Assembly (NCBI GenBank): GCA_004556345.1
Contig: SFHQ01000002.1
Span: 1-64,000, forward strand
Reading direction: 5' to 3'
Origin: Clostridiales bacterium
GTDB taxonomy: Bacteria; Bacillota; Clostridia; Oscillospirales; Oscillospiraceae
Length of the DNA stretch: 64,000 bases
The translations under genes and the position numbers were made by a program. Shown here piece by piece: positions 43,551 through 52,262 of the stretch; the stretch's first letter is position 1; each line of letters opens with the position of its first letter. The notes beneath the pieces were generated by a model that was not told the DNA's origin, did no database searches, and worked only from the letters and a program-made list of their open reading frames with translations.

Positions 43551-45107
43551 ATGAAACGAGATCGCGTGTATCTGTCCAAACCCGATCGCCTGCCCTTTGC
43601 GCCGGATCAGGCCTCGGCACTGACCCGGCTCATGGCCGTGCTGGAGAGTTCGTTTGACGGCATCTTCATCACCGACGGCCAGGCGACCCCCCTGTGGTGC
43701 AACCACTCCTATGAGATCATCTCCGGCTTGACCGCCGCAGACGTGCTGGGCATCCCCATGGCCCAGCTGGTGGACACCGGCGTCATTTCCCACTCCTCCA
43801 CCCTCAAGGCCCTGAACCAGGGCCAGGCCGTGACCCTGGAGCAGACCTTCACCACCGGCAAGCAGGCCGTGGTCACCAGCACCCCCATCTACGACCAGGA
43901 CGATAACGTCTGCCTGGTCGTGACCAACGTGCGGGACATTTCCGAGCTGACCGCCCTGCAAGAGACCCTGGACCACCAGCGCCGCCTGTCGGCCAAGTAC
44001 CGGCAGGAGATGTCCGTCATCCGGGCACAGCTCATGACCACCCCCCAGCTGGTGGCCGAGGACCCGGCCACCCTGAACCTGCTGCGCATCGTCAGCCGCG
44101 CCGCCCAGCTGGACACCGTCGTCCTCATCCAGGGCGAGACGGGCACCGGCAAGGAGCGCATCGCCACCTATATCCACCAGCGCTCCCCCCGCGCCTCCAA
44201 AAACTTCATCCGCGTCAACTGCGGGGCCATCCCGGAAAACCTGGCTGAGAGTGAGCTCTTTGGCTATGAGCGCGGCGCTTTCACCGGGGCCAACCGGGAG
44301 GGCAAGCCCGGCCTGTTTGAAGTGGCCAACGAGGGCACCATCTTCTTGGATGAGGTAGGCGAGCTATCTTTAGCCACCCAGACCAAGCTCCTGCGGGTCC
44401 TCCAGGAGAAAGAGATCACCCGCGTGGGCGGCAGCAAGCCGGTGAACGTCGATGTGCGCGTCATCGCCGCCACCAACCGGGACCTGCAAAAATGCGTCAC
44501 CGAGGGGACCTTCCGAGAGGACCTCTACTATCGTCTCAGCGTCTTCCCCGTCTGGGTGCCCCCTCTGCGCCAGCGGAAATTAGATATTCCCAAGCTGGCC
44601 CGGTCCGTCATCGACGAACTGAACCAAACCTACGAACATAAAAAGTCCCTCACCGCCGGAGCAGAAGCGACCCTCCTGCGCTATTCCTGGCCGGGCAACG
44701 TCCGGGAGCTGCGCAACGTGATGGAACGCGCCTTCATCATGAGTGACGGCGAACAGATCCAGGCCGAGGACCTGGCCATTCTGGACAACGGCGACCTGCA
44801 CACCCCCAAGACCATCCACCCCTCCTACGGCGTCGCCCCCGTCCCCCGCTCCTCCTACGCCGAGGACACAGAAGCCGCCCTCTCCCCAGAGCCGCTCACG
44901 CCCCCATGTCCCGCCGCCGGTCCCGTCCTCACGGACGAACCGCTCCAGGAGCAGGTCGCCCGCTATGAAGCGGCCCTCATCGCCCAGGCCATGCAGCAGG
45001 AAGGCTCCCTCCGCGGGGCCGCCCGGAAGCTGCACATGGACCCGGCGACCCTGCTGCGGCGGAAGAAGAAGTATCAGCAGGCGGGGCTGATCGGGGCGGA
45101 AGTCTAA
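43551..45107 (+). CDS. Sigma-54-dependent transcriptional activator with PAS sensor domain
   Basis: A 518-residue regulator. ATG 43551 follows AAAGAGGTG. A PAS domain (about 25-135, with SSFDGIFITDGQATPLWCN) is the likely signal input. The AAA+ domain has Walker A GETGTGKE (195-202), the sigma-54 contact loop GAFTGA (242-247), Walker B GTIFLDEVGEL and the arginine finger region FREDLYYRL. A helix-turn-helix of FIS type is at the C-terminus (SLRGAARKLHMDPATLLRR). It must contact sigma-54 from upstream sites. The next gene, 4-hydroxybutyryl-CoA dehydratase, has a perfect -24/-12 promoter, so it is the probable target. The ligand is unknown; a 4-hydroxybutyrate or GABA-type metabolite is a reasonable guess. 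Confidence 0.93.
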   Translation: MKRDRVYLSKPDRLPFAPDQASALTRLMAVLESSFDGIFITDGQATPLWCNHSYEIISGLTAADVLGIPMAQLVDTGVISHSSTLKALNQGQAVTLEQTFTTGKQAVVTSTPIYDQDDNVCLVVTNVRDISELTALQETLDHQRRLSAKYRQEMSVIRAQLMTTPQLVAEDPATLNLLRIVSRAAQLDTVVLIQGETGTGKERIATYIHQRSPRASKNFIRVNCGAIPENLAESELFGYERGAFTGANREGKPGLFEVANEGTIFLDEVGELSLATQTKLLRVLQEKEITRVGGSKPVNVDVRVIAATNRDLQKCVTEGTFREDLYYRLSVFPVWVPPLRQRKLDIPKLARSVIDELNQTYEHKKSLTAGAEATLLRYSWPGNVRELRNVMERAFIMSDGEQIQAEDLAILDNGDLHTPKTIHPSYGVAPVPRSSYAEDTEAALSPEPLTPPCPAAGPVLTDEPLQEQVARYEAALIAQAMQQEGSLRGAARKLHMDPATLLRRKKKYQQAGLIGAEV

Positions 45108-45164
45108 GCGCTGTTTCACTTTTGCACCATCCATTCATCCCGTCTTTTCCCGTCGTTTTATTGC

Positions 45165-45179
45165 TAAAACACTGTTTTA
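45165..45179. promoter_or_regulatory. Perfect 7-bp palindrome, candidate activator site
   Basis: TAAAACA-C-TGTTTTA, about 210 bases before the predicted transcription start of the dehydratase gene, the usual range for upstream activator sites of sigma-54 activators with FIS-type helix-turn-helix. Confidence 0.5.
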
Positions 45180-45237
45180 ATTTTGAAGCAGCAGTTCCCC
45201 TATTTCCCCCGGATTTTTTCCCGATCCATCCAAAAAC

Positions 45238-45283
45238 GGCCCGGTTTGACCGCTTATTTTTAAGTATATAGTCAAACCGGGCC
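45238..45283. terminator. 13-bp perfect inverted repeat between activator and dehydratase genes
   Basis: GGCCCGGTTTGAC (45238-45250) is fully complementary to 45271-45283 across a 20-base loop, followed by CTTATTTTTCGG. It probably ends activator transcription; it lies about 95-140 bases upstream of the sigma-54 start, so it could also be a protein-binding site. Confidence 0.65.
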
Positions 45284-45349
45284 TCTTATTTTTCGGTTTT
45301 TTTCGCCTTTTTCAAAAAACTTTTCCTGGTTTTCTTTTTTTGCCTCTAC

Positions 45350-45365
45350 TTGGCACGCTGATTGC
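45350..45365 (+). promoter_or_regulatory. Sigma-54 (-24/-12) promoter of the 4-hydroxybutyryl-CoA dehydratase gene
   Basis: TTGGCACG at 45350-45357, four bases, then TTGC at 45362-45365 followed by T. This is an exact match to the TGGCACG-N4-TTGC consensus. The start would be near 45376, giving a leader of about 115 nt. The gene just upstream encodes a sigma-54 activator and rpoN is in the same window. Confidence 0.92.
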
Positions 45366-45491
45366 TTGTATATTAGGGCGAACGACGAACTGTCTGAACA
45401 ATTCCTCCATTTACAATTCTTACGTATTACACAAAAAATCCTCTACGGTACGAAACCACACCCAACACACACTGAGAAAGGAACTACGATT

Positions 45492-46946
45492 ATGGCATTG
45501 ATGACTGGAAAAGAATATGTGGAAAGCCTGCGCAAGCTGAACATGAAGGTTTACATGTTTGGCAAGAAGGTCGAGAACCCTGTGGATGACCCCATCCTGG
45601 CTCCCTCCGTGAACTCCGTGAAGATGACCTATGACCTGGCCCAAGGCCCCAACTACGCGGACCTGATGACCGCCACCTCCCACCTGACCGGCGAGACCGT
45701 CAACCGCTTCATGAACATCCACCAGTCCACCGATGACCTGGTGAAAAAGGTGAAGATGCAGCGCCTGCTGGGCCAGGTCACCGCCGCCTGCTTCCAGCGA
45801 TGTGTCGGCATGGACGCCATCAACGCCGTCTATTCCACCACCTATGAGATCGACCAGAAGTACGGCAGCCAGTACCACGAGAACTTCAAGAAGTTCGTCA
45901 TCGAGGCCCAGAGAAAGGACTGGACCATCGACGGCGCCATGACCGACCCCAAGGGCGACCGCGGCCTGCCCCCCCACAAACAGGAAGACCCCGACATGTT
46001 CCTGCACGTGGTCGAGCAGCGGCCCGACGGCATCGTGGTCCGCGGGGCCAAGGCCCACCAGACCGGCATGTGCAACTCCCACCAGGTCCTGGTCATGCCC
46101 ACCCAGGCCATGGGTCCTGAGGACAAGGACTACGCCGTCTCCTTCTCCTGCCCCGCAGACGCCGAGGGCCTGTTTATGATCGTTGGCCGCCAGAGCTGCG
46201 ACACCCGCAAGCTGGAAGGCTCCGACATCGACGTGGGCAACGCCCAGTACGGCGGCGTGGAGCTGCTGGTCGTGTTTGACGACGTGTTCATCCCCAACGA
46301 GAACATCTACATGAACGGCGAGAGCGAGTTCGCCACCGTCATGGTCGAGCGCTTTGCCGGCTATCACCGTCAGTCCTACGGCGGATGTAAGGTCGGCGTG
46401 GGCGACGTGCTGATTGGCGCTGCCGCCGTGGCCGCCGACTACAACGGCGTGGCCAAGGCCAGCCACATCAAGGACAAGCTCATCGAGATGATCCATCTCA
46501 ACGAGACCATGTACTCCTGCGGCATCGCCTGCTCCGCCGAGGGCACCCAGACCGCCTCCGGCAACTACCTGATCAATCTCCTGCTGGCCAACGTCTGCAA
46601 GCAGAACGTCACCCGCTTCCCCTATGAGATGGCCCGCATCGCCGAGGACCTGGCCGGCGGTGCCGTGGGCACCTGCCTGTCCGAGGCGGACCTGCACGGC
46701 GAGTTCACCGGTCCCTGGGTCGAGAAGTATATGAAGAGCGGCACCGGCACCACCGCCGAGAACCGCATGCGTATTCTCCGCCTGATCGAGAACCTCTCTC
46801 TGGGCGCCGGGGCCGTCGGCTACCGGACCGAGTCCCTGCACGGGGCCGGCTCTCCCCAGGCCCAGCGCGTGATGATCGCCCGCCAGGGTGACATCGCCGG
46901 CAAGAAGGTCCTGGCCAAGCGCATCGCCCGCGTGAAAGAGGACTGA
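45492..46946 (+). CDS. abfD: 4-hydroxybutyryl-CoA dehydratase / vinylacetyl-CoA isomerase
   Basis: A 484-residue FAD and 4Fe-4S enzyme that turns 4-hydroxybutyryl-CoA into crotonyl-CoA. AAAGGA lies 11 bases before ATG 45492. It closely follows the known AbfD pattern: YVESLRKLN, RVYMFG-like KVYMFGKKVEN, MQRLLGQVTAACFQRCVGMD with Cys100 and Cys104, and RFAGYHRQSYGGCKVG with His292 and Cys299. These are the four cluster ligands. The C-terminus AVGYRTESLHGAGSPQAQR is also conserved. The enzyme is central to butyrate formation from 4-aminobutyrate or succinate in anaerobes. Expression is probably sigma-54 dependent. Other genes of the pathway are not in the window. Confidence 0.95.
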   Translation: MALMTGKEYVESLRKLNMKVYMFGKKVENPVDDPILAPSVNSVKMTYDLAQGPNYADLMTATSHLTGETVNRFMNIHQSTDDLVKKVKMQRLLGQVTAACFQRCVGMDAINAVYSTTYEIDQKYGSQYHENFKKFVIEAQRKDWTIDGAMTDPKGDRGLPPHKQEDPDMFLHVVEQRPDGIVVRGAKAHQTGMCNSHQVLVMPTQAMGPEDKDYAVSFSCPADAEGLFMIVGRQSCDTRKLEGSDIDVGNAQYGGVELLVVFDDVFIPNENIYMNGESEFATVMVERFAGYHRQSYGGCKVGVGDVLIGAAAVAADYNGVAKASHIKDKLIEMIHLNETMYSCGIACSAEGTQTASGNYLINLLLANVCKQNVTRFPYEMARIAEDLAGGAVGTCLSEADLHGEFTGPWVEKYMKSGTGTTAENRMRILRLIENLSLGAGAVGYRTESLHGAGSPQAQRVMIARQGDIAGKKVLAKRIARVKED

Positions 46947-46994
46947 GTCTCCCCCAAAAAACCGGATAGAATCAACACCGAGGAGGACACGAAC

Positions 46995-47282
46995 ATGACG
47001 CAGCATCTGGAAGAACTCTTGGAGACCCTGGTCCGCCCCGCCCTGCGGGAACACGGCGGCGACGTGGAACTGGTCCGCTATGAAAACGGCGTCCTGCGCC
47101 TGAAAATGCTGGGCCGCTGCGCCGGCTGCCCCGGCGCGACCCTCACCAACGAGACCCTCATCGAGGGCCAGTTAAAGCCCCTCCTGCCGGAGCTGCGAGA
47201 AGTGATCCTGGTCCACGCGGTGAGCGATTCTCTCCTGGCCCAGGCACGGGCCATGATGACCCGAAGCCAGTTCCAAAGTTAA
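46995..47282 (+). CDS. NifU C-terminal domain Fe-S protein
   Basis: A 95-residue protein with the NifU/Nfu fold. LVRPALREHGGDVELVRYE and GRCAGCPGATLT (Cys42, Cys45) are the signature. Nfu-type proteins carry a labile Fe-S cluster and pass it to target enzymes. The gene lies 48 bases after the dehydratase gene with its own GAGGAGG site and before a strong terminator, so the two share a transcript. It probably helps load the 4Fe-4S cluster of the dehydratase; that is inference from position. Confidence 0.88.
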   Translation: MTQHLEELLETLVRPALREHGGDVELVRYENGVLRLKMLGRCAGCPGATLTNETLIEGQLKPLLPELREVILVHAVSDSLLAQARAMMTRSQFQS

Positions 47283-47290
47283 ACTCCTTC

Positions 47291-47353
47291 CCATAAAAAC
47301 TCTCCGGGCCACCCGCGTCGTAAGACATGGGTGGCCCGGAGGGGTTTTTATGG
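47291..47353 (+). terminator. Terminator of the dehydratase operon
   Basis: A long imperfect inverted repeat with core CCGGGCCACCC and its complement, extended by AAAAAC/GTTTTT arms, so it can act on both strands. The histidine kinase gene converges from the other side. Confidence 0.85.
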
Positions 47354-47374
47354 GGATTTGTTTTTATGGGTGTG

Positions 47375-48649
47375 TTAAGGTTGATCCTGTACCAGTTGCA
47401 GAGAGAGCAAGCAAACGAACTTCTCTCCCTGGGGCAGGGCGAGAAAGTCGCCGTCGTGGGCTTTGGCGATGTCGCGGACGATGCCTTGGCCCAGGCCCTT
47501 GCCTTTGCGGTACTGGGTGGGGTCATAGGGGTTTTCGGTTTTGAGGAGCAGGCTCCCGCCGTCCGGCCCGGCCTTGATGCAGATGCGCCGCCGGTCCGGC
47601 GGCAGGGGGCGGACGGCTTTGATGGCGTTGTCCAGGAGGTTGGCGAAAACGCTGCACAGCTCCCCGTCGGAGAGGCCCGTGGCTTCTGGGACGTCCAGAG
47701 ACGCTTCCAGGGTGATGTTTTCCCGGCGGCAGAGGGCGGCCTTGTTGGCCAGGACGGCGTTGACCACGGGGTTGGCACAGAAGTGGACGGTTTCCGTAGT
47801 GGTCAGGCTGTCGGAGAGAGCCCGGAGCTGGTCGGCCAGGCGGTCGTAGTCTTTTTGTTCCAAGAGGGTCAGGCCCACGGCCAGCTGGTTCTTGTAGTCG
47901 TGAGCCAGGCGGGCCACGGCCCGCTCTTTCTCCTGGAGGACATCGTATTCCATCATCTGACGGTCTTTCTCATACTCCATGACCTGGAGCTTTCGCTCCA
48001 GCTCGGCCTTTTTGGCGGTGTCCGTCATGGTTTTTAAGAGGAAGATGTTGACCACGATGCAGTAGAGGCAGGCCAGGGCGAAGTAAGCCGCCAGCCGGGG
48101 CGAGGGATACTGCTCCACCAGCCAGTAAAAGCCGACGATGAACAGCAGATGCCCCAGGGGATAGAAGACGAAACGCTTCACCGTCTGCCGCTGGAGGGGC
48201 GTGGTCCGGTGGAGCTTTCTCATGATGGGGATCAGCCACAGGGCCAGGGTGGCCACATAGTTGAAGTAGGTCACACCCAGGCGGACGGCGGGGTTGGTCA
48301 GGATCTCATACTCGCTCAGATGCAGCCACTGCACGCAGAGGATCATCGCCCCCATGTCCAGGGCGAAGACCGTCACCCAGGTGTAGAGCAAGGCAAAGAG
48401 CTTGTGCCACACGCTGCTGCGGAAGAAGACAAAGACCAGCAGCAGCGCCAGCCCATTGGCCGAGAGGAGCTTGGCCAGGGTGTGGGCCTCTAAAAGGCGG
48501 CTGACCACCGCCGCCAGCAGGTACCCGCCCGCCGTTAGCCAGAAGTTGAGCCTGGGGGCAAAGCGAGGCTCCAGCATAAAGCTCATAAAGGCCGCGTAGG
48601 TCAGGATCTGCAAGGCGCTGGCCAGCAACAGAAAGACTTGCAGGATCAT
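47375..48649 (-). CDS. AgrC-like sensor histidine kinase (GHKL type)
   Basis: A 424-residue kinase. ATG 48649 overlaps the stop of the regulator gene (ATGA). Five or six membrane helices fill residues 1-205, as in AgrC/ComD peptide receptors. A coiled-coil (about 210-245) leads to RLAHDYKNQL with His250 as the phospho-acceptor. The ATPase part has NLLDNAIKAV and GKGLGQGIVRDIAK. Such kinases often sense peptide signals, but no agrB- or agrD-like gene is adjacent, so the signal is unknown. Confidence 0.88.
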   Translation of the reverse strand: MILQVFLLLASALQILTYAAFMSFMLEPRFAPRLNFWLTAGGYLLAAVVSRLLEAHTLAKLLSANGLALLLVFVFFRSSVWHKLFALLYTWVTVFALDMGAMILCVQWLHLSEYEILTNPAVRLGVTYFNYVATLALWLIPIMRKLHRTTPLQRQTVKRFVFYPLGHLLFIVGFYWLVEQYPSPRLAAYFALACLYCIVVNIFLLKTMTDTAKKAELERKLQVMEYEKDRQMMEYDVLQEKERAVARLAHDYKNQLAVGLTLLEQKDYDRLADQLRALSDSLTTTETVHFCANPVVNAVLANKAALCRRENITLEASLDVPEATGLSDGELCSVFANLLDNAIKAVRPLPPDRRRICIKAGPDGGSLLLKTENPYDPTQYRKGKGLGQGIVRDIAKAHDGDFLALPQGEKFVCLLSLQLVQDQP

Positions 48650-49374
48650 AGACGCGCCCCCCGGTAGAGCAGGTAGCGGGTGTGGGTCTCCTCCTGCTTG
48701 CTGCGGCTGATGGGCACAGCCCGGCCCCCCTGGAGGAGGACGTTTTTCCGGTCGATGCGGTCGATGTAGCGCATGTTGACGATGTAGCTCTTGTGGACCC
48801 GAACAAATTCCTCCGGCAGCTTTTCCTCCCACTCGTCCAGGCGGCCGTGAAAGGCCCGGTCCGTCCGGCCGTCGCGGGCGCAGATCTGGATGGTGTGGCC
48901 CTTGCTCTCCAGGGCCAGGACCTCCCGATAGGGGACGCTGCACAGGGCGCGGTTTTTGGGGTAGGTCAGCACGTCCTGGTCCTTGGCACGGGCGTCGATC
49001 TGCTGGACGCACCGCCGGAGATGGTACGAGAGGTACGTATCTTCCACGGGTTTGGTCAGGTATCCCACGGGCTTGACCTGGCCGGTGAAGATGCGCTGGC
49101 AGTACCGCTCACCGTAGGCGGTGAGATAAAGGACTTGGATGGGCTTGTCCGCCCCGTCGCACAGGTCGTCCGCCAGGGCGATCCCACTGGCCGGACCGAA
49201 CTCGATGTCCATGATGAGAATATCCGGCAAACACGCCCGCGCCGCCGCCCGGACCGCCGCCGGGTCTTCAAAGGATTGCAGCCGCACGTCGGGCAGGATG
49301 CGTGCGATCTTCTCCTCCAAGCCGCGCAGGTGCACCGCCTCGTCATCGCAGAGCCAAATGTCGTACACAGCCAT
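48646..49374 (-). CDS. LytTR-family response regulator (AgrA-like)
   Basis: A 242-residue regulator. The receiver domain has the acidic cluster in WLCDDEAVHL and phospho-acceptor Asp56 in ILIMDIEFG. The C-terminal LytTR DNA-binding domain has the typical FVRVHKSYIVNMRYID and a VPISRSKQEET end. ATG 49374 is close to GGAGG; a GTG six bases further in (49368) has better spacing and could be the real start. It is transcribed with the kinase gene downstream. The next gene upstream on this strand is feoB, 69 bases away. Confidence 0.9.
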   Translation of the reverse strand: MAVYDIWLCDDEAVHLRGLEEKIARILPDVRLQSFEDPAAVRAAARACLPDILIMDIEFGPASGIALADDLCDGADKPIQVLYLTAYGERYCQRIFTGQVKPVGYLTKPVEDTYLSYHLRRCVQQIDARAKDQDVLTYPKNRALCSVPYREVLALESKGHTIQICARDGRTDRAFHGRLDEWEEKLPEEFVRVHKSYIVNMRYIDRIDRKNVLLQGGRAVPISRSKQEETHTRYLLYRGARL

Positions 49375-49443
49375 CTCCTCCTGTTTTTTGTTTGCTGCTG
49401 CTATCTTACCATAGAATATCCCAGGAGGCAAACCCTGCCGACA

Positions 49444-51816
49444 TCAGGCAAACCCCAGGGCCAGGCCCACGCAGCGGACCAGAAACGCCATGACCCACGC
49501 GATCACGCACTGGATGAGGACGGTGGCTGCTGCGGCCTTGCCGCTGCCCAGCTCCCGCCGGACCGTGGCAATGGCCGCCACGCAGGGGGTGTAGAGCAGG
49601 GTGAAGACCAGGAAGACCACGGCAGTGAAGGGGGTGAAGAGGGTGGTGATGTTGGCCGCATCTCCCCCGACCAGCAGGGTCAGGGTGGACACGACGCTCT
49701 CCTTGGCGGTAAAGCCCGTGATGAGGGCGGTGGAGGCCCGCCAGTCGTTGAATCCCAAGGGGCCGAAGAGGGGGGCGAAGATCCCGCCCAGCGCAGCCAG
49801 CAAGCTCTCGCCGGGGGTAGCAACGACGTTCAGGCGGGCATCAAACGTCTGCAGGAACCAGATGATGATGGAGGCCAGGAAGATGACGGTAAAGGCTTTT
49901 TGCAAAAAGCCCTTGGCCTTTTCCCAAATGAGGTGCCCCACGCTCTTGGCGCTGGGCAGGCGGTAGTTGGGCAGCTCCATGACAAAGGGCACCGGCTCCC
50001 CCCGGAACTTGGTCAGCTTCAGGATCCCGGCATACAAAATGCCGCACAAGATCCCAAAGACATACAGTCCGACCATGGCCAGCGCCCGGTACGGCCGCGG
50101 GAAGAAGGCCCCCACCAGCATGGTATAAATGGGCAGCTTGGCCGAGCAGCTCATAAAGGGGGTCAGCAAAATGGTCATCCGCCGGTCCCGCTCGCTGGAG
50201 AGGGTCCGGGTCGCCATAATGGCCGGGACGGAGCAGCCGAAGCCCACCAGCATGGGCACAAAGCTCCGGCCGGAGAGGCCCAGCTTCCGCAGAGGCCGGT
50301 CCATCACAAAGGCCACGCGCGCCATATAGCCTGTGTCCTCCAGGATCGACAGGAAGAAGAACAGCGTCACAATGGCGGGCAAGAAGCTCAGCACACTGCC
50401 GATGCCCTGCGCTGCGCCGTCGATGACCAGGGAGTGGACGACCGCATTGACGTGCAAGGCCTGCAACCCGTGGTCCAGCAGGGCGATGGCCTGGTTCACG
50501 AGAAAGGCCATCCCGTCGGACAGCCACGCCCCGATGCCGCTGAAGGTCATCCAGAAGATCACCGCCATAATGCCGAGGAAGCAGGGCACGGCCGTGTATT
50601 TGCCGGTCAAAAACCGGTCGATGGCCATGCTGCGCTTGTGTTCCTTGCTCTCCCTCGGCCGCACGACGGAGGTGCGGCAGAGATCTTCCAGGAAAGAGAA
50701 GCGCATGTTGGCCAGGGCCGCCTCTCGGTCCAGGCCGGACTCCTTCTCCATGACGGAGACGATCTGTTCAAACGCCTCCCGCTTGTCCTCCGGCAGGTGG
50801 AGGGCCTGCTCGATGATGGGGTCATTTTCAATGAGCTTGGTGGCGGCAAAGCGCACCGGCAGGCCGGCGGCTTTGGCGTTGTTCTCCACCATGTGGGCCG
50901 TGGCGTGGATGCACCGGTGGACGGCCCCCAGGGGGTCATTCTGGTTGGGGTTGTCCGGGCAAAAGTCGATGCGCACCGGAGCCTCCCGGTAGCGGGCGAC
51001 GTGGATGGCATGGTCGATCAGCTCGTTGATGCCCTCGTTCTTCACCGCCGAGATGGGCACCACCGGGATGCCCAGGGCCTGCTCCAGCTCGTTGACCCGG
51101 ACCGTGCCTCCGTTGGCCCGCACCTCGTCCATCATGTTCAGGGCCAGGACCATGGGGATGCCCAGTTCCATGAGCTGCATGGTCAAATAGAGATTGCGCT
51201 CGATGTTCGTGGCATCGACGATGTTGATGATGCCGTCCGGCTTCGTCTCCAGCAAAAAGCGCCGGGTGACGATCTCCTCGCTGGAATAGGGGGAGAGGGA
51301 GTAGATGCCCGGCAGGTCGGTCACGGTGGCCTCCGGGTGGCTTCGGATCGTGCCGTCCTTTCGGTCCACGGTGACACCGGGGAAATTACCCACGTGCTGG
51401 TTGGCCCCGGTGAGCTGGTTAAATAGGGTCGTTTTCCCGCAGTTCTGGTTGCCCGCCAGGGCAAAGCGCAGGGGCTGCCCGGCGGGGATGCCCTCCGTTT
51501 TCTTCGGGTGGTCTGTCTCCACGGTGCTTTGTTCGCCCACGGCGGGGTGGTCGATGGCCTGGTAGCGGAGCGGTCTGGTCTCCACGCCGGTCTTTTGATA
51601 CACGGCCCCGATCTCTATCTTTCGCGCCTCGTCCAGGCGGAGGGTCAGCTCATAGCCCCGGAGCTTGATCTGCACCGGGTCGCCCATAGGGGCGGTCTTT
51701 TGCAGGGTGACTTCGGTCTGCGGCGTCAGCCCCATATCCAGCAAATGGTGGCGCAGTGACCCGCTGCCGCCCACTGCTTGGATCACGGCGCTCTGGCCGG
51801 GCTTGAGCCGGTCCAT
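49444..51816 (-). CDS. feoB: Ferrous iron transporter, FeoA-FeoB fusion
   Basis: A 790-residue protein. Residues about 1-72 are a FeoA domain (DRLKPGQSAVIQAVGGSG, then MGLTPQTEVTLQKTAPMGDP). After a linker, the FeoB G-domain has G1 GNQNCGKT (122-129), GNFPGVTVDRK, DLPGIYSLSPYS (G3) and NMMDE (G4). The membrane part has the Gate motifs and VGFGCSVPAIMATRTL. It imports Fe(II). The ATG at 51816 is the usual FeoA start, though a TTG 54 bases upstream with AAAGGA is possible. A FeoA fused to FeoB is known in Clostridia but less common than separate genes. Confidence 0.93.
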   Translation of the reverse strand: MDRLKPGQSAVIQAVGGSGSLRHHLLDMGLTPQTEVTLQKTAPMGDPVQIKLRGYELTLRLDEARKIEIGAVYQKTGVETRPLRYQAIDHPAVGEQSTVETDHPKKTEGIPAGQPLRFALAGNQNCGKTTLFNQLTGANQHVGNFPGVTVDRKDGTIRSHPEATVTDLPGIYSLSPYSSEEIVTRRFLLETKPDGIINIVDATNIERNLYLTMQLMELGIPMVLALNMMDEVRANGGTVRVNELEQALGIPVVPISAVKNEGINELIDHAIHVARYREAPVRIDFCPDNPNQNDPLGAVHRCIHATAHMVENNAKAAGLPVRFAATKLIENDPIIEQALHLPEDKREAFEQIVSVMEKESGLDREAALANMRFSFLEDLCRTSVVRPRESKEHKRSMAIDRFLTGKYTAVPCFLGIMAVIFWMTFSGIGAWLSDGMAFLVNQAIALLDHGLQALHVNAVVHSLVIDGAAQGIGSVLSFLPAIVTLFFFLSILEDTGYMARVAFVMDRPLRKLGLSGRSFVPMLVGFGCSVPAIMATRTLSSERDRRMTILLTPFMSCSAKLPIYTMLVGAFFPRPYRALAMVGLYVFGILCGILYAGILKLTKFRGEPVPFVMELPNYRLPSAKSVGHLIWEKAKGFLQKAFTVIFLASIIIWFLQTFDARLNVVATPGESLLAALGGIFAPLFGPLGFNDWRASTALITGFTAKESVVSTLTLLVGGDAANITTLFTPFTAVVFLVFTLLYTPCVAAIATVRRELGSGKAAAATVLIQCVIAWVMAFLVRCVGLALGFA

Positions 51817-51989
51817 CGTCACCGTTTGCTCGTTTACAGCTTGCAAGGTTCGTTCCGTCCTTTCCGGCAGATCTCTGTCGGTTCCGTTGCGTCCCGTTTC
51901 GCCAGATCTCTGCCCGTTTCGTAAGCCTAGTGTAACACGCCTGCGCTCCCCGCGCAACTGCTATTCTTTTTGTTCCGCCCGAACCGCAA

Positions 51990-52055
51990 AAAGTTTCTTC
52001 TATACAAGAAACTCTTGGTTCATTCTTGATTTTATTCCATTATAGAAGAAACTTT
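51990..52055. repeat. 14-bp inverted repeat beside the DUF4143 remnant
   Basis: AAAGTTTCTTCTAT (51990-52003) is the exact reverse complement of 52042-52055, 38 bases apart. The left arm also overlaps a smaller palindrome, AGTTTCTT/AAGAAACT (51992-51999 with 52006-52013). The right arm runs to the start of the gene remnant. Confidence 0.6.
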
Positions 52056-52203
52056 AAAAGTCAGGGGAGAAAGCTCAGCACAGAAACCGTCTACAACTAT
52101 CTTGACGTTCTGGAGAGTGCGTTCTTGATCCACAGATACCCTTCTGCACATCAACCGCGGCGGGATCCGTCAAAAAAACATTCTTCAATTTTTAGAAGCA
52201 TGA
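52053..52203 (+). pseudogene. Remnant of a DUF4143-type ATP-binding protein
   Basis: The frame reads KSQGRKLSTETVYNYLDVLE then SAFLIHRYPS, which matches the middle of DUF4143 AAA proteins (FLKSxGRKxSxxTVYNYLxxLExAFLIxR). Soon after, the expected RYDIRGKxIL appears only in another frame (IRQKNILQF near 52168), so a frameshift has occurred, and the reading stops at a TGA at about 52201. The N-terminal ATPase part is missing. Only about 150 bases of a gene of some 1200 remain. Confidence 0.65.
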
Positions 52204-52207
52204 ATCC

Positions 52208-52240
52208 AAAAAGCCGACCCTGATTTTGGGTCGGCTTTTT
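52208..52240. terminator. Bidirectional terminator between the remnant and rubrerythrin
   Basis: AAAAAGCCGACCC pairs perfectly with GGGTCGGCTTTTT (52228-52240), seven-base loop, T-runs on both strands. It serves the rubrerythrin gene, which ends at 52263. Confidence 0.88.
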
Positions 52241-52262
52241 GGGGGTTCCGGATGAAGTTGTA

